Positions 53,673 through 64,000 of a stretch of DNA of 64,000 nucleotides are shown piece after piece. The position numbers and the translations under genes are program-made. Origin of the DNA: Lysobacteraceae bacterium (GTDB lineage: Bacteria; Pseudomonadota; Gammaproteobacteria; Xanthomonadales; Rhodanobacteraceae); assembly GCA_021372495.1 (NCBI GenBank), contig JAJFUF010000016.1, positions 30,204-94,203 of the forward strand, written 5' to 3'. Each line of letters begins with the position of its first letter. Position 1 is the stretch's first letter. A model generated the notes under the pieces. It did no database searches. It was given only the letters and a program-made list of their open reading frames with translations, and was not told where the DNA came from.

Positions 53673-54218
53673 TTACAGCGACGCCTGGATCCACTCGGCC
53701 AGCTCGGCGCTGTCGAAGCCGCCCAGCTTGGACTTGAGGATACGGCCGTCGCGGCCGATCAGCACGCTGTACGGCAGCGCGCCACGGGTGTCGCCGAACA
53801 GCATCGAGGGTTCCGGCACGTGGCCCAGCCCGACCAGGATCGGGTAGCGCACCGGCACTTCGCGCAGGTAGTCGCTCACCGCGCCCGGCGCATCCAGCGC
53901 GATGCCGACCACCTGCAGGCCGTGGCCGCCGAACCGCTGCTGGGCAGCGTCCAGCGCGGGCATCTCCTCGCGGCAGGGGCCGCACCAGGTCGCCCAGAAG
54001 TTCAGCAGGACCAGCTTGCCGTCCCAGGCGGACAGGCGGTGCAGGTTGCCGTCGGCGTCGGGCAGGGCGAGGTCGGCGCGCAGGTCGCCGGGCGCCAGCA
54101 CGGTCACGCCGGGCGGCGCCGGCGGCTGGCGGGTCTGCCACCAGCGCCCGGCCAGCATGCCGGCGACGCCGGCCGCCAGCGCGAAGACGAGGATCCAGAG
54201 GCTGCCGCGGTCGCGCAT
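53673..54218 (-). CDS. TlpA/ResA-type membrane-anchored thioredoxin-like protein
   Basis: A 181-residue protein anchored by an N-terminal helix (WILVFALAAGVAGMLAGRWW). A periplasmic redoxin domain follows with LNFWATWCGPCREEMPALDA; the active-site Cys79 and Cys82 form CGPC. Later GVALDA-like VVGIALDAPGAVSDYL and the cis-Pro in ALPYSVLIGRDGRI complete the fold. Its start is 3 bp from the dsbD stop, so DsbD probably supplies its electrons. Confidence 0.93.
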   Translation of the reverse strand: MRDRGSLWILVFALAAGVAGMLAGRWWQTRQPPAPPGVTVLAPGDLRADLALPDADGNLHRLSAWDGKLVLLNFWATWCGPCREEMPALDAAQQRFGGHGLQVVGIALDAPGAVSDYLREVPVRYPILVGLGHVPEPSMLFGDTRGALPYSVLIGRDGRILKSKLGGFDSAELAEWIQASL

Positions 54219-54221
54219 CGC

Positions 54222-56468
54222 TCAGGCCCCCGCCGCGTCATGCGCGCGCGCGACGAACCGCGCGGCGTTCTCGTAGCCGATCAGGCGCAGCGCGCGGCGC
54301 TCCTGCCCGTCCTTGCCGAAGAACAGCGTCGCCGGCGGGCCGAACAGGCCGTAGCGCCTGAGCAGCGCCTGGTCGGCGGCGTCGTTGGCGGTGACGTCGG
54401 CCTTCAGCAGCACGTAGCCGGACAGCGCCTGGTGCACCTCCGGCCGGGTGTAGACGAACCTCTCCATTTCCTTGCAGCTCACGCACCAGTCCGCATAGAA
54501 GTCGAGCATCACCGGCTGGCCTTGCGCGGCGGCTTCGGCCAGCGCGCGGTCGAGGCCGTCCACGCCCTTGACCGTGCGGAACGCCAGCCCGGCTTCCTGC
54601 TGCGCGCCGCCGGCGATGCCGCGCAACGGCTGCAGCAGGTCGCGGCCGCCGGCGGCGGCGCCGACCAGCTCGGCCGCGCCGGCGATCAGCAGCAGCAGGC
54701 CGAGCGCCTTCCACAGCTTCTTCCAGCCGGAGGCGCCCTCGGGCAGGCGCTCCAGCGCGCCGAGGTAGACCGCGCAGGCGGTGAGCAGCGCGCCCGTCAT
54801 CAGCATGATCCAGAGCGGATCGAGGATGCGCGCCAGCATCCAGATGGCGAGGCCGAGGAAGGCCACGCCGAACGCCGCCTTGACCGTCTCCATCCACGCG
54901 CCGCTGCGCGGCAGCAGGCGGCCGGCCGCGGTGCCGAACGCAAGCAGCGGCGCGCCCATGCCGAGGCTGAGCAGGAACAGCGCCAGCCCGCCGAACAGCG
55001 GGTCGCGGGTCTGGCCGATGTACAGCACGGCGGCGGCCAGCGGCGGCGCGACGCAGGGGCCGACGATCAGCGCCGACAGCACGCCCATCACGGCGACGCC
55101 GGCCAGCGAGCCGCCGCGCTGGCGGTTGCTGGCCGCCGCCAGCTTCGCCTGCCACGACGCCGGCAACTGCAGCTCGTAGAAGCCGAACATGCTGAGCGCC
55201 AGCAGCACGAACAGCGCGGCGAAGCTCCACAGGATCCACGGCTGCTGGAACGTCGCCTGCAGGTTGGCGCCGGCCAGGCCGGCGATCACGCCGGCGGCGG
55301 TGAACACCACGCTGGAGGCCAGCACGTACACCAGCGACAGCGCGAACGCGCGCGCGGTGGAAAGCTGCGCGCCGGCGCCGGCGATCAGCCCGGACAGGAT
55401 CGGGACCATCGGCAACACGCAGGGCGTGAACGCCAGCAGCAGGCCGAAGCCGAAGAAGCTGAGCAGGGCGAGCCAGCGGCCGTGCCGCTGCAGCGCGCCG
55501 GCGAGCTGCTGCTCCTCGGACTGGCCGCCGGCCGACGCGGCGCCGGCATCGGCCGGTGCCGCGGATGCGGTCGCGGTCGCCGGCAGCTGCAGCGTCGCCG
55601 TGCGCGTCATCGGCGGATAACAGATGCCGCCATCCTGGCAGCCCTGGAAGCGCGCTTCCAGGACCAGGCGGCGCGCGGCGCCGGCGGTGCGCGTCAGCGG
55701 CACCGGCAGGTCGACCTCGTCGAAGTACACCGCGACCGTGCCGAACTGCGGGTCGGCGTGCATCGTCGCCGCCGGCCACTGCGGCGCGCCGGGCGCGACG
55801 TCGCCGGCATCGACCAGGCGCAGCGTGGTCCTGTCGCGATAGAGGTAATAGCCCTTGGGCATGCGCCAGCGCAGCAGCAGCTGGTCGGGCGCGGCGGCGA
55901 TGGCGTCGAAGACGAACGCCCGCTCGGGCGGCAGCGGCAGGTCGGCGCGGCCCGCGCGCGACGCGGCGCCGCCCAGCTTGCCCAGCGCGTCGGCGAGGCC
56001 GCCGGCCGGCGCGGGGACGGCCGCGGGCAGCGCCAGGCTGAGCTTCTGCGTGTACGGCGGGTAGCAGATCTTGGGATCGACCTCGTGGCAGCCCTGGAAC
56101 TGCACCGCCAGTTCCAGCGTTGCCGGCGCGGCGGCATCCGTCGTGTACGGCAGCGTGGCGTCGATGCGGTCGTGGTAGACCTCGACGTCGCCGAGGAATT
56201 CGTCGTGCTTCTTCAGGCCGTCGGGCAGCGCGAGCTCGCCCAGCGCGACGCCCGGCGTCGCGGTCTTCGCATGGATGCGGCCGCGGTAGAGGTAGTAGTG
56301 CTCGGCGATCTTCCAGTGCAGATGCACGCGGCCCGGCGCCTCGACCGACGCGGTCAGGCGGAAGGCGTCGGTGACCGCGAGCAGGCCGTCGTCCTGCGCG
56401 AACGCGGGCGCGGCGAGCGCGATGCACAGCAGGGCGAGGGCCGCACGGCCCAGGCGGGCGAAGGTCAT
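54222..56468 (-). CDS. dsbD: thiol:disulfide interchange protein DsbD
   Basis: Transfers electrons from cytoplasmic thioredoxin across the inner membrane to periplasmic reductases. The 748-residue protein is longer than E. coli DsbD (about 565 mature-precursor residues) because it carries two N-terminal DsbD-alpha-type domains, each with a Cys pair (FQGCHEVDPKICYPPYTQ and FQGCQDGGICYPPMTR). An eight-helix core follows with GFGLLLAFTPCVLPMVPILS and LIVGPCVAPPLAAAVLYIGQ supplying the membrane Cys pair, then the C-terminal thioredoxin domain with YADWCVSCKEMERF. MTFARLG at 56468 gives the signal peptide, with GGAG just upstream. Confidence 0.95.
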   Translation of the reverse strand: MTFARLGRAALALLCIALAAPAFAQDDGLLAVTDAFRLTASVEAPGRVHLHWKIAEHYYLYRGRIHAKTATPGVALGELALPDGLKKHDEFLGDVEVYHDRIDATLPYTTDAAAPATLELAVQFQGCHEVDPKICYPPYTQKLSLALPAAVPAPAGGLADALGKLGGAASRAGRADLPLPPERAFVFDAIAAAPDQLLLRWRMPKGYYLYRDRTTLRLVDAGDVAPGAPQWPAATMHADPQFGTVAVYFDEVDLPVPLTRTAGAARRLVLEARFQGCQDGGICYPPMTRTATLQLPATATASAAPADAGAASAGGQSEEQQLAGALQRHGRWLALLSFFGFGLLLAFTPCVLPMVPILSGLIAGAGAQLSTARAFALSLVYVLASSVVFTAAGVIAGLAGANLQATFQQPWILWSFAALFVLLALSMFGFYELQLPASWQAKLAAASNRQRGGSLAGVAVMGVLSALIVGPCVAPPLAAAVLYIGQTRDPLFGGLALFLLSLGMGAPLLAFGTAAGRLLPRSGAWMETVKAAFGVAFLGLAIWMLARILDPLWIMLMTGALLTACAVYLGALERLPEGASGWKKLWKALGLLLLIAGAAELVGAAAGGRDLLQPLRGIAGGAQQEAGLAFRTVKGVDGLDRALAEAAAQGQPVMLDFYADWCVSCKEMERFVYTRPEVHQALSGYVLLKADVTANDAADQALLRRYGLFGPPATLFFGKDGQERRALRLIGYENAARFVARAHDAAGA

Positions 56469-56519
56469 GGCAACTCCATCCATCGGTACCGCAGCGGGAC
56501 CGGACCGGCGGCGCCGCGC

Positions 56520-56840
56520 TTACGGCGCCGCGCTCTCCCGCGCCAGCCAGGCGAGGTAGGGCGCGTGGCCCGCGGTCACGTCCAGCGCGATCACCTCGGG
56601 CAGCTCATACGGGTGCAGCTCGAGGATGCGCGCGGTCAGCGCCTCCAGCCGCGCCCGCTGCGTCTTGATCACCAGCAGCTCCTCGGCGTCGTCGCGCACC
56701 TCGCCCCGCCAGCGGTACACCGAACGCAGGCCGGGCACGCGGTTGACGCAGGCGGCCAGCCGTTCGTCCACCAGGCGGCGCGCGATGTGCTCGGCGCTGG
56801 CGGCGTCGGGGCAGGTGCAGAAGACGACCAGGGCGCTCAT
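56520..56840 (-). CDS. cutA: divalent-cation tolerance protein CutA
   Basis: A 106-residue trimeric protein with VVFCTCPDAASAEHIARRLV, LAACVNRVPGLRSVYRWRGE, ELLVIKTQRARLEALTARI and HPYELPEVIALDVTAGHAPY, the complete CutA1 pattern. Linked to copper tolerance in E. coli, though its exact role is not settled. First gene of the cutA-dsbD-tlpA-aroQ-acc cluster, divergent from groES. Confidence 0.95.
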   Translation of the reverse strand: MSALVVFCTCPDAASAEHIARRLVDERLAACVNRVPGLRSVYRWRGEVRDDAEELLVIKTQRARLEALTARILELHPYELPEVIALDVTAGHAPYLAWLARESAAP

Positions 56841-56981
56841 CGGCCCGCGAGCCTAGCACAGCGCGCGCGCCGCGCCCGCGCGACCCGGAATGCGCCGGCC
56901 CGGCCCCGCCACGCGCGCGCCGGCCCGGGTTCCCTTGAAAGCCGCGGTGCGGTCCCCACCTGTCCCGCGGGGCGGTGGCGC

Positions 56982-57009
56982 TTGTCAAGCGCCGCGCCCC
57001 GGCTACAAT
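56982..57009 (+). promoter_or_regulatory. groESL promoter
   Basis: -35 TTGTCA (56982-56987) and -10 TACAAT (57004-57009), spacing 16, directly upstream of and touching the CIRCE element. It looks like a housekeeping-sigma promoter under HrcA control. Confidence 0.7.
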
Positions 57010-57035
57010 TAGCACTCGTGTCCCGTGAGTGCCAA
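57009..57035. promoter_or_regulatory. CIRCE element (HrcA operator)
   Basis: TTAGCACTC-N9-GAGTGCCAA, one mismatch from the consensus TTAGCACTC-N9-GAGTGCTAA. Binding of HrcA would block groESL transcription at normal temperature and release it under protein-folding stress. Confidence 0.93.
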
Positions 57036-57078
57036 CAACGGGAACCCCCTTTCTCAACAGCTACTTGGTGGAGTCATT

Positions 57079-59072
<1,994 letters not shown>

Positions 59073-59165
59073 TCGGGCCTCCTGCTCGATGGGCCCGGGC
59101 CTCGGTCCGGGCTGCGTCCAGGCGGAGGCCAATCCCTGGCCTCCGCCGCCCCGAACGGAACCTCA

Positions 59166-59193
59166 AAGGCCCCGCAGCGATGCGGGGCCTTTT
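59166..59193 (+). terminator. Rho-independent terminator of groESL
   Basis: Perfect 11-bp stem AAGGCCCCGCA / TGCGGGGCCTT (59166-59176 and 59181-59191), GCGA tetraloop, T-run TTTT ending at 59193. Confidence 0.93.
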
Positions 59194-59328
59194 CGTTTGG
59201 AATTGCGGTTCACGTCGCTCGACCGTAACGGGACGCGAGCGGTGACGAACGGCGCGTTACCCTGCGACGCGCCGTGGCCGGGCACCGCCGGCAGCGGCTT
59301 TGTCGGTACGATGGCGTCCGGGCGAAGA

Positions 59329-61251
59329 TCAGCCGCGGCGCCCGCCGTCATGGCGGGGTTCGGGCTCGGCCGGCGGCTCGGCCTCCGGCGCGGCGGCCGA
59401 CGCCTGCGCAAGTGCGCCCCCGGTGGGCGCCTGCGGCAGCAGTGAATCGAGGCGGCCGCGCAGGCGCAGCGACACCACGCTGGCCATGGCGCGGTCGAAA
59501 TCGCCCTCGGCGCCCTGCGCGAATGGCGTCGCGTCGGGCGCATGGGTCAGCGCGGCGAGCTGCGGCGGCAGGGTCTGCGTCAGTGCGAAGTAGGCGTCGT
59601 CGCGGATGCCGGCGCGTTCCAGCAGCAGGCCCGGCAGCATCCACGCGGCGAGGTCGCTGCGCGGCGCGGCGCGGTCCGGGTGATGCGGATCGAGCAGCAG
59701 CCACGGCACCGTCTCGCGCAGCATGTCGCCGCCGTCGACGAAGCCGACCGCGCGATAGGCGTCGACCAGCGCGGGCAGGTGGTCGCCGTAGAACAGCAGC
59801 AGCGTCGGCCGCGGACGCTGCGCCAGCGCCGCGGCCAGCCGGCCCAGTTCGGCGTCGGCGTGGCGCAGGTGGTAGAGGTAGTTCTGCAGCTCGCGCTTCG
59901 CGCCGCCCTCCACGCCCGCCGGCACCGGGATCGCGTCGCGCGCGGCGGCGTCGATGCCGGGGCTGTCGTCGTAGGGGCCGTGCGCCTCCATGCTGATCGC
60001 GAACAGGAACTGCGGCGGGCCGTCGTCGGCGAGCTGCGCCAGCACCGCGTCGGTCAATGCGCGGTCGGCGACGTAGCGGCCGTCGCGCGGCGCGTCGCGC
60101 GGAAACGCCGGCAGGGCGAGGAAGCGCTCGAAGCCGAGCGCCTTGAACGCGGCGTCGCGGTTCCAGAAGCCCGCATCGTTGGGGTGTACGGCGGCCGTGC
60201 TGTAGCCGTGCGCGCGCAGCACGCGCACCAGGCCGGGGATGGCCCTGGCGTGGATCTGCAGGTACGGGAACTGCACGTCCGGCAGGTAGCGCAGCGACAG
60301 GCCGGTGAGCACCTCGAACTCGGTGCGGATGGTGCCGCCGCCGAAGGTGGGCACGTGCAGTTCGCCGCCGGCGCCGGTGCCGGCCAGGCGGGCCAGGTTC
60401 GGCAGCAGCGCTGCACTGTCGTAGCCGCGCAGGCGGCCGGGGTCGAAGAAGGATTCGCTCTGCACGACCACGATGTCGGGCAGGGCCTGCTGCGGTGCGT
60501 CGGCCATCTGCGCCTGCAGCGCGGGCGCCTGCGCGGCGATCAGCGCCTGCGCCGCCGCCGGGTCGGCCGGCAGGTGGCGGCCGGCATATTCCAGGCGGTA
60601 CATCGCCAGCGTGCTGACCAGGCCGGCGTGGTCGGCGGTCATCGCCGCCGACCACGGCTGCAGGCCGAGCCGCTGCGGCGCGTAGACCTGCCGCCAGACC
60701 GGCACGCCGGCGCACAGCGTGGCCAGCGCGGCGAGCGCGAAGCCCGCCAGCGCCAGCCGCGGCAGCGGTCGGCGCGGCAGCAGCGGCGGCTCGCGGCGCA
60801 GCAGCACCAGCGCAGCGGCCAGCAGCGCCAGCGCCAGCGCGGCGAGGCCGGCTGGCACGTAGCCGGCGAGCACGTGGCCCGCGCCCTTGCCGAGCTGGCC
60901 GAGCATGCGGAAGTCCGCCGGCATCAGCGGCGCATCGAGGTTGGCGAACTTGAGCGCGTTGGCGCGGTACAGCAGCGCCTCGGTCAGCAGGGCGAGGCCG
61001 AGCGCGGCGAAGGCGCGGCGGGTCAGCGCGAACAGCAGCAGCGCCAGCAGCAGGCCGGGCAGGGCGTTGGCGAGCAGCCGCAGCGGCGTCCCGGGTGCAG
61101 CCAGCAGCATCGCGGGCGAAATGCCCGGGGCACCGTCCAGCAGCGCGCTCCACAGCACGAAGGCAGCGCCCAGCAGCAGCGTCAGCGCCACCCGCTTGGC
61201 GGGCCCGGCACACTGTCGTCGCGTTCGCGATGGCCGGGAGCTGGCGCGCAT
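59329..61251 (-). CDS. LTA synthase family sulfatase / phosphoglycerol transferase
   Basis: A 640-residue inner-membrane enzyme with five N-terminal helices (about residues 20-185). A periplasmic alkaline-phosphatase-like domain follows with metal-site Glu266 in VVVQSESFFDP, nucleophile Thr307 in TFGGGTIRTEFEVLTG, LRAHGYSTAAVHPNDAGFWN, ISMEAHGPYDD and LLFYGDHLPALVD. This is the LtaS/OpgB fold that transfers phosphoglycerol or phosphoethanolamine to glycans or lipids; in Gram-negatives a periplasmic glucan or polysaccharide is the likely acceptor. The C-terminal 50 residues are Ala/Pro-rich. Confidence 0.9.
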   Translation of the reverse strand: MRASSRPSRTRRQCAGPAKRVALTLLLGAAFVLWSALLDGAPGISPAMLLAAPGTPLRLLANALPGLLLALLLFALTRRAFAALGLALLTEALLYRANALKFANLDAPLMPADFRMLGQLGKGAGHVLAGYVPAGLAALALALLAAALVLLRREPPLLPRRPLPRLALAGFALAALATLCAGVPVWRQVYAPQRLGLQPWSAAMTADHAGLVSTLAMYRLEYAGRHLPADPAAAQALIAAQAPALQAQMADAPQQALPDIVVVQSESFFDPGRLRGYDSAALLPNLARLAGTGAGGELHVPTFGGGTIRTEFEVLTGLSLRYLPDVQFPYLQIHARAIPGLVRVLRAHGYSTAAVHPNDAGFWNRDAAFKALGFERFLALPAFPRDAPRDGRYVADRALTDAVLAQLADDGPPQFLFAISMEAHGPYDDSPGIDAAARDAIPVPAGVEGGAKRELQNYLYHLRHADAELGRLAAALAQRPRPTLLLFYGDHLPALVDAYRAVGFVDGGDMLRETVPWLLLDPHHPDRAAPRSDLAAWMLPGLLLERAGIRDDAYFALTQTLPPQLAALTHAPDATPFAQGAEGDFDRAMASVVSLRLRGRLDSLLPQAPTGGALAQASAAAPEAEPPAEPEPRHDGGRRG

Positions 61252-61623
61252 GCCGCGTCGTTTCCGTCATCCGGAGGAGCGGCACTGTAAGCAAACAGTC
61301 ATGAACGAAATGTTGACCGCCGCCGCCGGCGCCACGTGCTGCACTGCGGCGTGGCAGGGGCGGGGATTTGCGCTAGAACGCACGCGCACGCACGCGGTGC
61401 GTGGGGAGGGGGCGGCCCGCCGGGGCGACTCGGCGGGCCGCTGTTTTTCCCGGCGCCGCTGCGGTCGCCGACGCGCCTTGCCCGCGACCGCCCCGTCGCG
61501 GCCCTGCCTCGACGCCCTGTCATCGCCGCCGGCGATTGCGGAACCCGTCCGATGTCGCGGTTCGTATCGCCGCGGCACGCGGAACGCGGGGCTCTTCCCG
61601 CGCCGCAGACGACGGAGGGTGTC
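61252..61623 (+). other. intergenic leader unit of the duplicated small gene
   Basis: No gene in these 372 bases. From about 61409 to 61623 the sequence matches, with substitutions, the stretch upstream of the second copy (61982-62193): hairpin, then a GCGATTGCGGAAC block (61533-61545), a GCGGTTCGT..CCGCGGCRCRCGGAACGCGG block (61556-61596) and CTTCCCGCGC. The duplication unit therefore includes the leader. Confidence 0.6.
61412..61448 (+). terminator. Rho-independent terminator upstream of the small exported gene
   Basis: Perfect 11-bp stem GCGGCCCGCCG / CGGCGGGCCGC (61412-61422 and 61431-61441) then TGTTTTT. It lies before the first gene copy and is equivalent to the terminator after it, so it may be the end of a lost earlier copy or an attenuator. 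Confidence 0.8.
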
Positions 61624-61923
61624 ATGAAGCAAGCTCGCTTGGTGGTGGCGTTGACGATGGTGCTGTCGACGGCGGCGCTGGCCGGCCCCGGCCAGGATGA
61701 CCTGGAAACGCTGGCACAGGCGTCGGGCCTGACCGTGCGACAGGTGGCGATGCTGCTCGGGCCGCATACCGCTTACGTGGAATACAGGGCCGGATATGAC
61801 CGGTCCCGGGACAAGTTCATGAAGGCGGTCCGGGAGGGGCGCATCCCGGTCAGTTTGGTCGCCGCGCGCACCGCCACGGATGGCGCGCAGCCGACGGTTG
61901 CGCTGGCGCAACCGGCACGCTGA
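61624..61923 (+). CDS. small exported protein of unknown function, copy 1
   Basis: A 99-residue protein with signal peptide MKQARLVVALTMVLSTAALA. The mature sequence is a short helical domain: DDLETLAQASGLTVRQVAML, LGPHTAYVEYRAGYDRSRDK, FMKAVREGRIPVSLV. I do not recognise a family; the LAQASGLTVRQVAMLLG stretch looks helix-turn-helix-like but the protein is secreted. GGAGGG precedes the ATG. A frameshifted copy follows 570 bp downstream in tandem, and a terminator lies between. Confidence 0.7.
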   Translation: MKQARLVVALTMVLSTAALAGPGQDDLETLAQASGLTVRQVAMLLGPHTAYVEYRAGYDRSRDKFMKAVREGRIPVSLVAARTATDGAQPTVALAQPAR

Positions 61924-61983
61924 CGTTCCCGCGCACGGAAGCCTGCCCGCACGAAAAAAGACCGACGTTGTTTGGAGAGGGCA

Positions 61984-62015
61984 ACCCGCCGGGGCGATCC
62001 GGCGGGTCGCTTTTG
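61984..62015 (+). terminator. Rho-independent terminator after copy 1
   Basis: Stem ACCCGCCGG / CCGGCGGGT (61984-61992 and 61999-62007), 6-base loop, then CGCTTTTG. Paralogous to the hairpin at 61412-61448. Confidence 0.75.
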
Positions 62016-62193
62016 TTCGTCGCCATTGCGGCTGTCGGCGAACCTGCCCGCCCGTCGCGCTGCCGTCGGGATTCCTCCCCGAACCCCTGTCATCCCCCTT
62101 GGCGATTGCGGAACGTATCCGGTGCCGCGGTTCGTGATGCCGCGGCGCACGGAACGCGGGACCCTTCCCGCGCTGTGGGCAATGGAGCGCGTC

Positions 62194-62519
62194 ATGAAAA
62201 GTGCTCGCTGGGTGATGCCGGCGCGGGTGATGGTGCTGTCGACGACGGCTCGGGCCGGCGGCCGGGAAGATCTGCAGGCGCTCGCGCAGGCTGCGGGCCT
62301 GAGCGTGCGGCAGGCGTCGATGCCGCTCGGACCGTATAGCCCCTACGCGGATACAGGGCGGGATGCACGCAGATCCTGGCGAACTTCATGAAGGCCCATG
62401 ACGAAGGCCGCCTGCCGATCCGCGTGGTGAAGCAGGAGGGCAAAGTGCAGCCGGATGCGATTGCCCTCGCGGTGCCGGAGCGCCGAGTCGCCATCCGCCG
62501 CCGCGCGGCGATGCGATGA
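62194..62519 (+). pseudogene. small exported protein copy 2, frameshifted
   Basis: Begins MKSARWVMPARVMVLSTTAR and continues EDLQALAQAAGLSVRQASMP / LGPYSPYA, clearly paralogous to copy 1. Near 62347-62351 one base is missing relative to copy 1 (copy 1 GTGGAATACAGGGCC, copy 2 GCGGATACAGGGCG). In the starting frame the protein then ends early at 62391. Shifting frame restores similarity (YRAG..., NFMKAHDEGRLPIRVV) to a stop at 62519. The signal peptide also looks degraded, so the copy is probably dead. Confidence 0.75.
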
Positions 62520-62576
62520 CGCGGCGCCGGCTGGCGACGCTACTGGCCGGACCCGCGCTGCTGCCACAATGCGCGC

Positions 62577-64000
62577 ATGGAACGGGATCTGCCGCGCGCG
62601 GCCGCCGCGCTGATCGAACAACGCTATGCCGAACTCGCCGCGCGCTGCCGCGAGACGGGGGTGCCGCTGCACGACGACGCCGGCGTCGCCGAGCGCCTGC
62701 GCCGGCTGCTGCTGGCCAGCGACTTCGCCTACGACGCGCTGCGCCGCGAGCCGACGCTGCTGGCGCCGGCCGGCGTCGCGCGTCTGCGCGACCCCGCCGA
62801 CGCCACCGCGCGGCTGGCGCTGCTGCCGGGCGCCGACGCCGACGAGTCGACCATGCTGGCGGCGCTGCGCCGCTTCCGCCGTGCCGAGGCGCTGCGCCTG
62901 GTGTTCCGCGACGTCAACGGCCTCGATCCGCTGCCCGACACGCTGGCCGCCACCGGCGCGCTGTACGAGGCGCTGATCGAGGCCGCGCTGGCGTGGGCCG
63001 CGCGCGGCCTGGAGCGGCGCTACGGCGTGCCGCGCAGCGCCGATGGCGCCGCGCAGCGGCTGATCGTGCTCGGCTTCGGCAAGCTCGGCGGCGCGGAGCT
63101 GAACTTCTCCTCCGACGTCGATCTCGTGTTCGCCTACCCCGAGGCCGGCCAGACCGACGGCACGCGCGCGCTGGACAACGGCGAGTTCTTCGCCCGCCTC
63201 GGCCAGCAGCTGGTGCGGCTGCTGGCCGAGCCCACCGACGACGGCATCGTCGCGCGCGTCGACCTGCGCCTGCGCCCGTTCGGCAATGCCGGCCGCGTCG
63301 CGCTGTCGTTCGCGGCGATGGAGCAGTACTACCAGCGCGAGGGCCGCGACTGGGAGCGCTACGCCTGGATCAAGGCGCGCCCGGTCGCCGGCGATCTGGT
63401 CGCCGGCAAGCGCCTCGGCGAGCTGCTGCGTCCATTCGTCTACCGCCGTTACCTCGACTACACCGCGTTCGCCGGCCTGCGCGAGATGAAGGCGCTGATC
63501 GACGCCGAGGTGGCGCGCAAGGATCTCGCCGACAACCTCAAGCTCGGCCCCGGCGGCATCCGCGAGATCGAGTTCATCGTGCAGTTGCTGCAACTGATCC
63601 GCGGCGGCCGCGAACCCAGCCTGCGCGCGCGCGGCCTGCTGCCGGCGCTGGGCGCCTGCGAGGCGCGCGGGCTGATCGCCGGCGCGCGCGCGAAACGCCT
63701 GCGCGAGGCCTACCTGTTCCTGCGCCGCCTGGAGAACCGCGTGCAGATGCTCGGCGACGCGCAGACCCACGACGTGCCGGCCGACGCGCTGGCGCGCGCG
63801 CGCGTCGCGCTGGCGCTGGACTATCCCGCGTGGGAGCCGCTCGAGGCCGAGCTGGCCGCGCACCGCGCCGCGGTCGCCGAGGAGTTCGCCGCGGTGGTGC
63901 TGCCCGGCGCCGGCGCGCACGCCGCGGCGGCGGCGACGCCGGACGCCGCGCTCTGGCGCGCGGCGCGCGCGGATGCGCTGGAGCCGGCCGCGCTGGAGGC
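62577..64000 (+). CDS. glnE: glutamine synthetase adenylyltransferase/deadenylylase, 5' part
   Basis: The first 474 codons of GlnE, which adds and removes AMP on glutamine synthetase according to nitrogen status. MERDLPRAAAALIEQRYAEL opens it. The nucleotidyltransferase (AR) core reads LIVLGFGKLGGAELNFSSDV / DLVFAYPE with the catalytic Asp pair, then RVDLRLRPFGNAGRVALSF, QYYQREGRDWERYAWIKARP, LDYTAFAGLREMKALI and the GGIREIEFIVQLLQLI motif. The gene runs off the window with no stop, and the second (adenylyl transferase) half is missing. CACAAT at 62566-62571 may be the -10 of a very short leader. Confidence 0.95.
   Translation, partial: MERDLPRAAAALIEQRYAELAARCRETGVPLHDDAGVAERLRRLLLASDFAYDALRREPTLLAPAGVARLRDPADATARLALLPGADADESTMLAALRRFRRAEALRLVFRDVNGLDPLPDTLAATGALYEALIEAALAWAARGLERRYGVPRSADGAAQRLIVLGFGKLGGAELNFSSDVDLVFAYPEAGQTDGTRALDNGEFFARLGQQLVRLLAEPTDDGIVARVDLRLRPFGNAGRVALSFAAMEQYYQREGRDWERYAWIKARPVAGDLVAGKRLGELLRPFVYRRYLDYTAFAGLREMKALIDAEVARKDLADNLKLGPGGIREIEFIVQLLQLIRGGREPSLRARGLLPALGACEARGLIAGARAKRLREAYLFLRRLENRVQMLGDAQTHDVPADALARARVALALDYPAWEPLEAELAAHRAAVAEEFAAVVLPGAGAHAAAAATPDAALWRAARADALEPAALE

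Overview
The window is about 70% GC with dense, mostly housekeeping genes. Several gene orders and families point to a gammaproteobacterium of the Xanthomonadales (Lysobacterales): algZ-algR-hemC; tlpA-aroQ-accB-accC-prmA-DUF3426-fis-purH; polA next to a DUF2782 gene, with an apparent sX13-type small RNA downstream of polA; and a marR-OMF-emrA-emrB efflux operon. I see no tRNA, rRNA, CRISPR array, prophage or complete insertion sequence.

Layout. 1-2.9 kb: dinB, glk and a DUF924 gene. 2.9-4.8 kb: a visibly lower-GC accessory patch with two translationally coupled minus-strand genes, an Nmad3-type predicted nucleotide-modification protein and a smaller partner resembling Nmad/PUA-like proteins. 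A broken gene tail and a repeat-like border lie upstream of them. 4.8-12.8 kb: a secreted SnoaL-like protein, an ABC-2 exporter cluster with a decayed permease between two intact ones, a flippase-like membrane protein, secreted DUF proteins and LpxO. 12.9-18.6 kb: DUF3047, a large Asp-box beta-propeller protein, a PagL-like lipid A deacylase and a small exported protein. 18.8-24.2 kb: a tripartite MFS drug efflux operon under a MarR repressor with a visible palindromic operator, then a second MarR gene. 24.3-31.4 kb: an S9 peptidase, a carboxylesterase, algZ-algR-hemC and a DUF481 outer-membrane protein. 31.6-37.4 kb: a WYL regulator, a TonB siderophore receptor with a PepSY protein behind a Fur-like site, a patatin and DUF1579. 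37.5-46.9 kb: uvrD carrying an in-frame repeat insertion, an M61-like peptidase, membrane proteins, the sRNA, polA and DUF2782. 47-57 kb: the purH-fis-prmA-accCB-aroQ-tlpA-dsbD-cutA minus-strand cluster. 57-59 kb: groESL with a CIRCE element and a terminator. 59.3-64 kb: an LtaS-like sulfatase, a tandemly duplicated small exported gene (second copy frameshifted) and the 5' part of glnE.

The most interesting items are the Nmad pair, the sX13-like RNA, and a family of inverted repeats with GGGACTC-type arms. One copy forms a perfect 29-bp inverted repeat between accC and accB, and another adds about 52 residues inside UvrD. Nearly every real gene has a long open shadow frame because of the strong G/C preference at third codon positions; those shadows are omitted.
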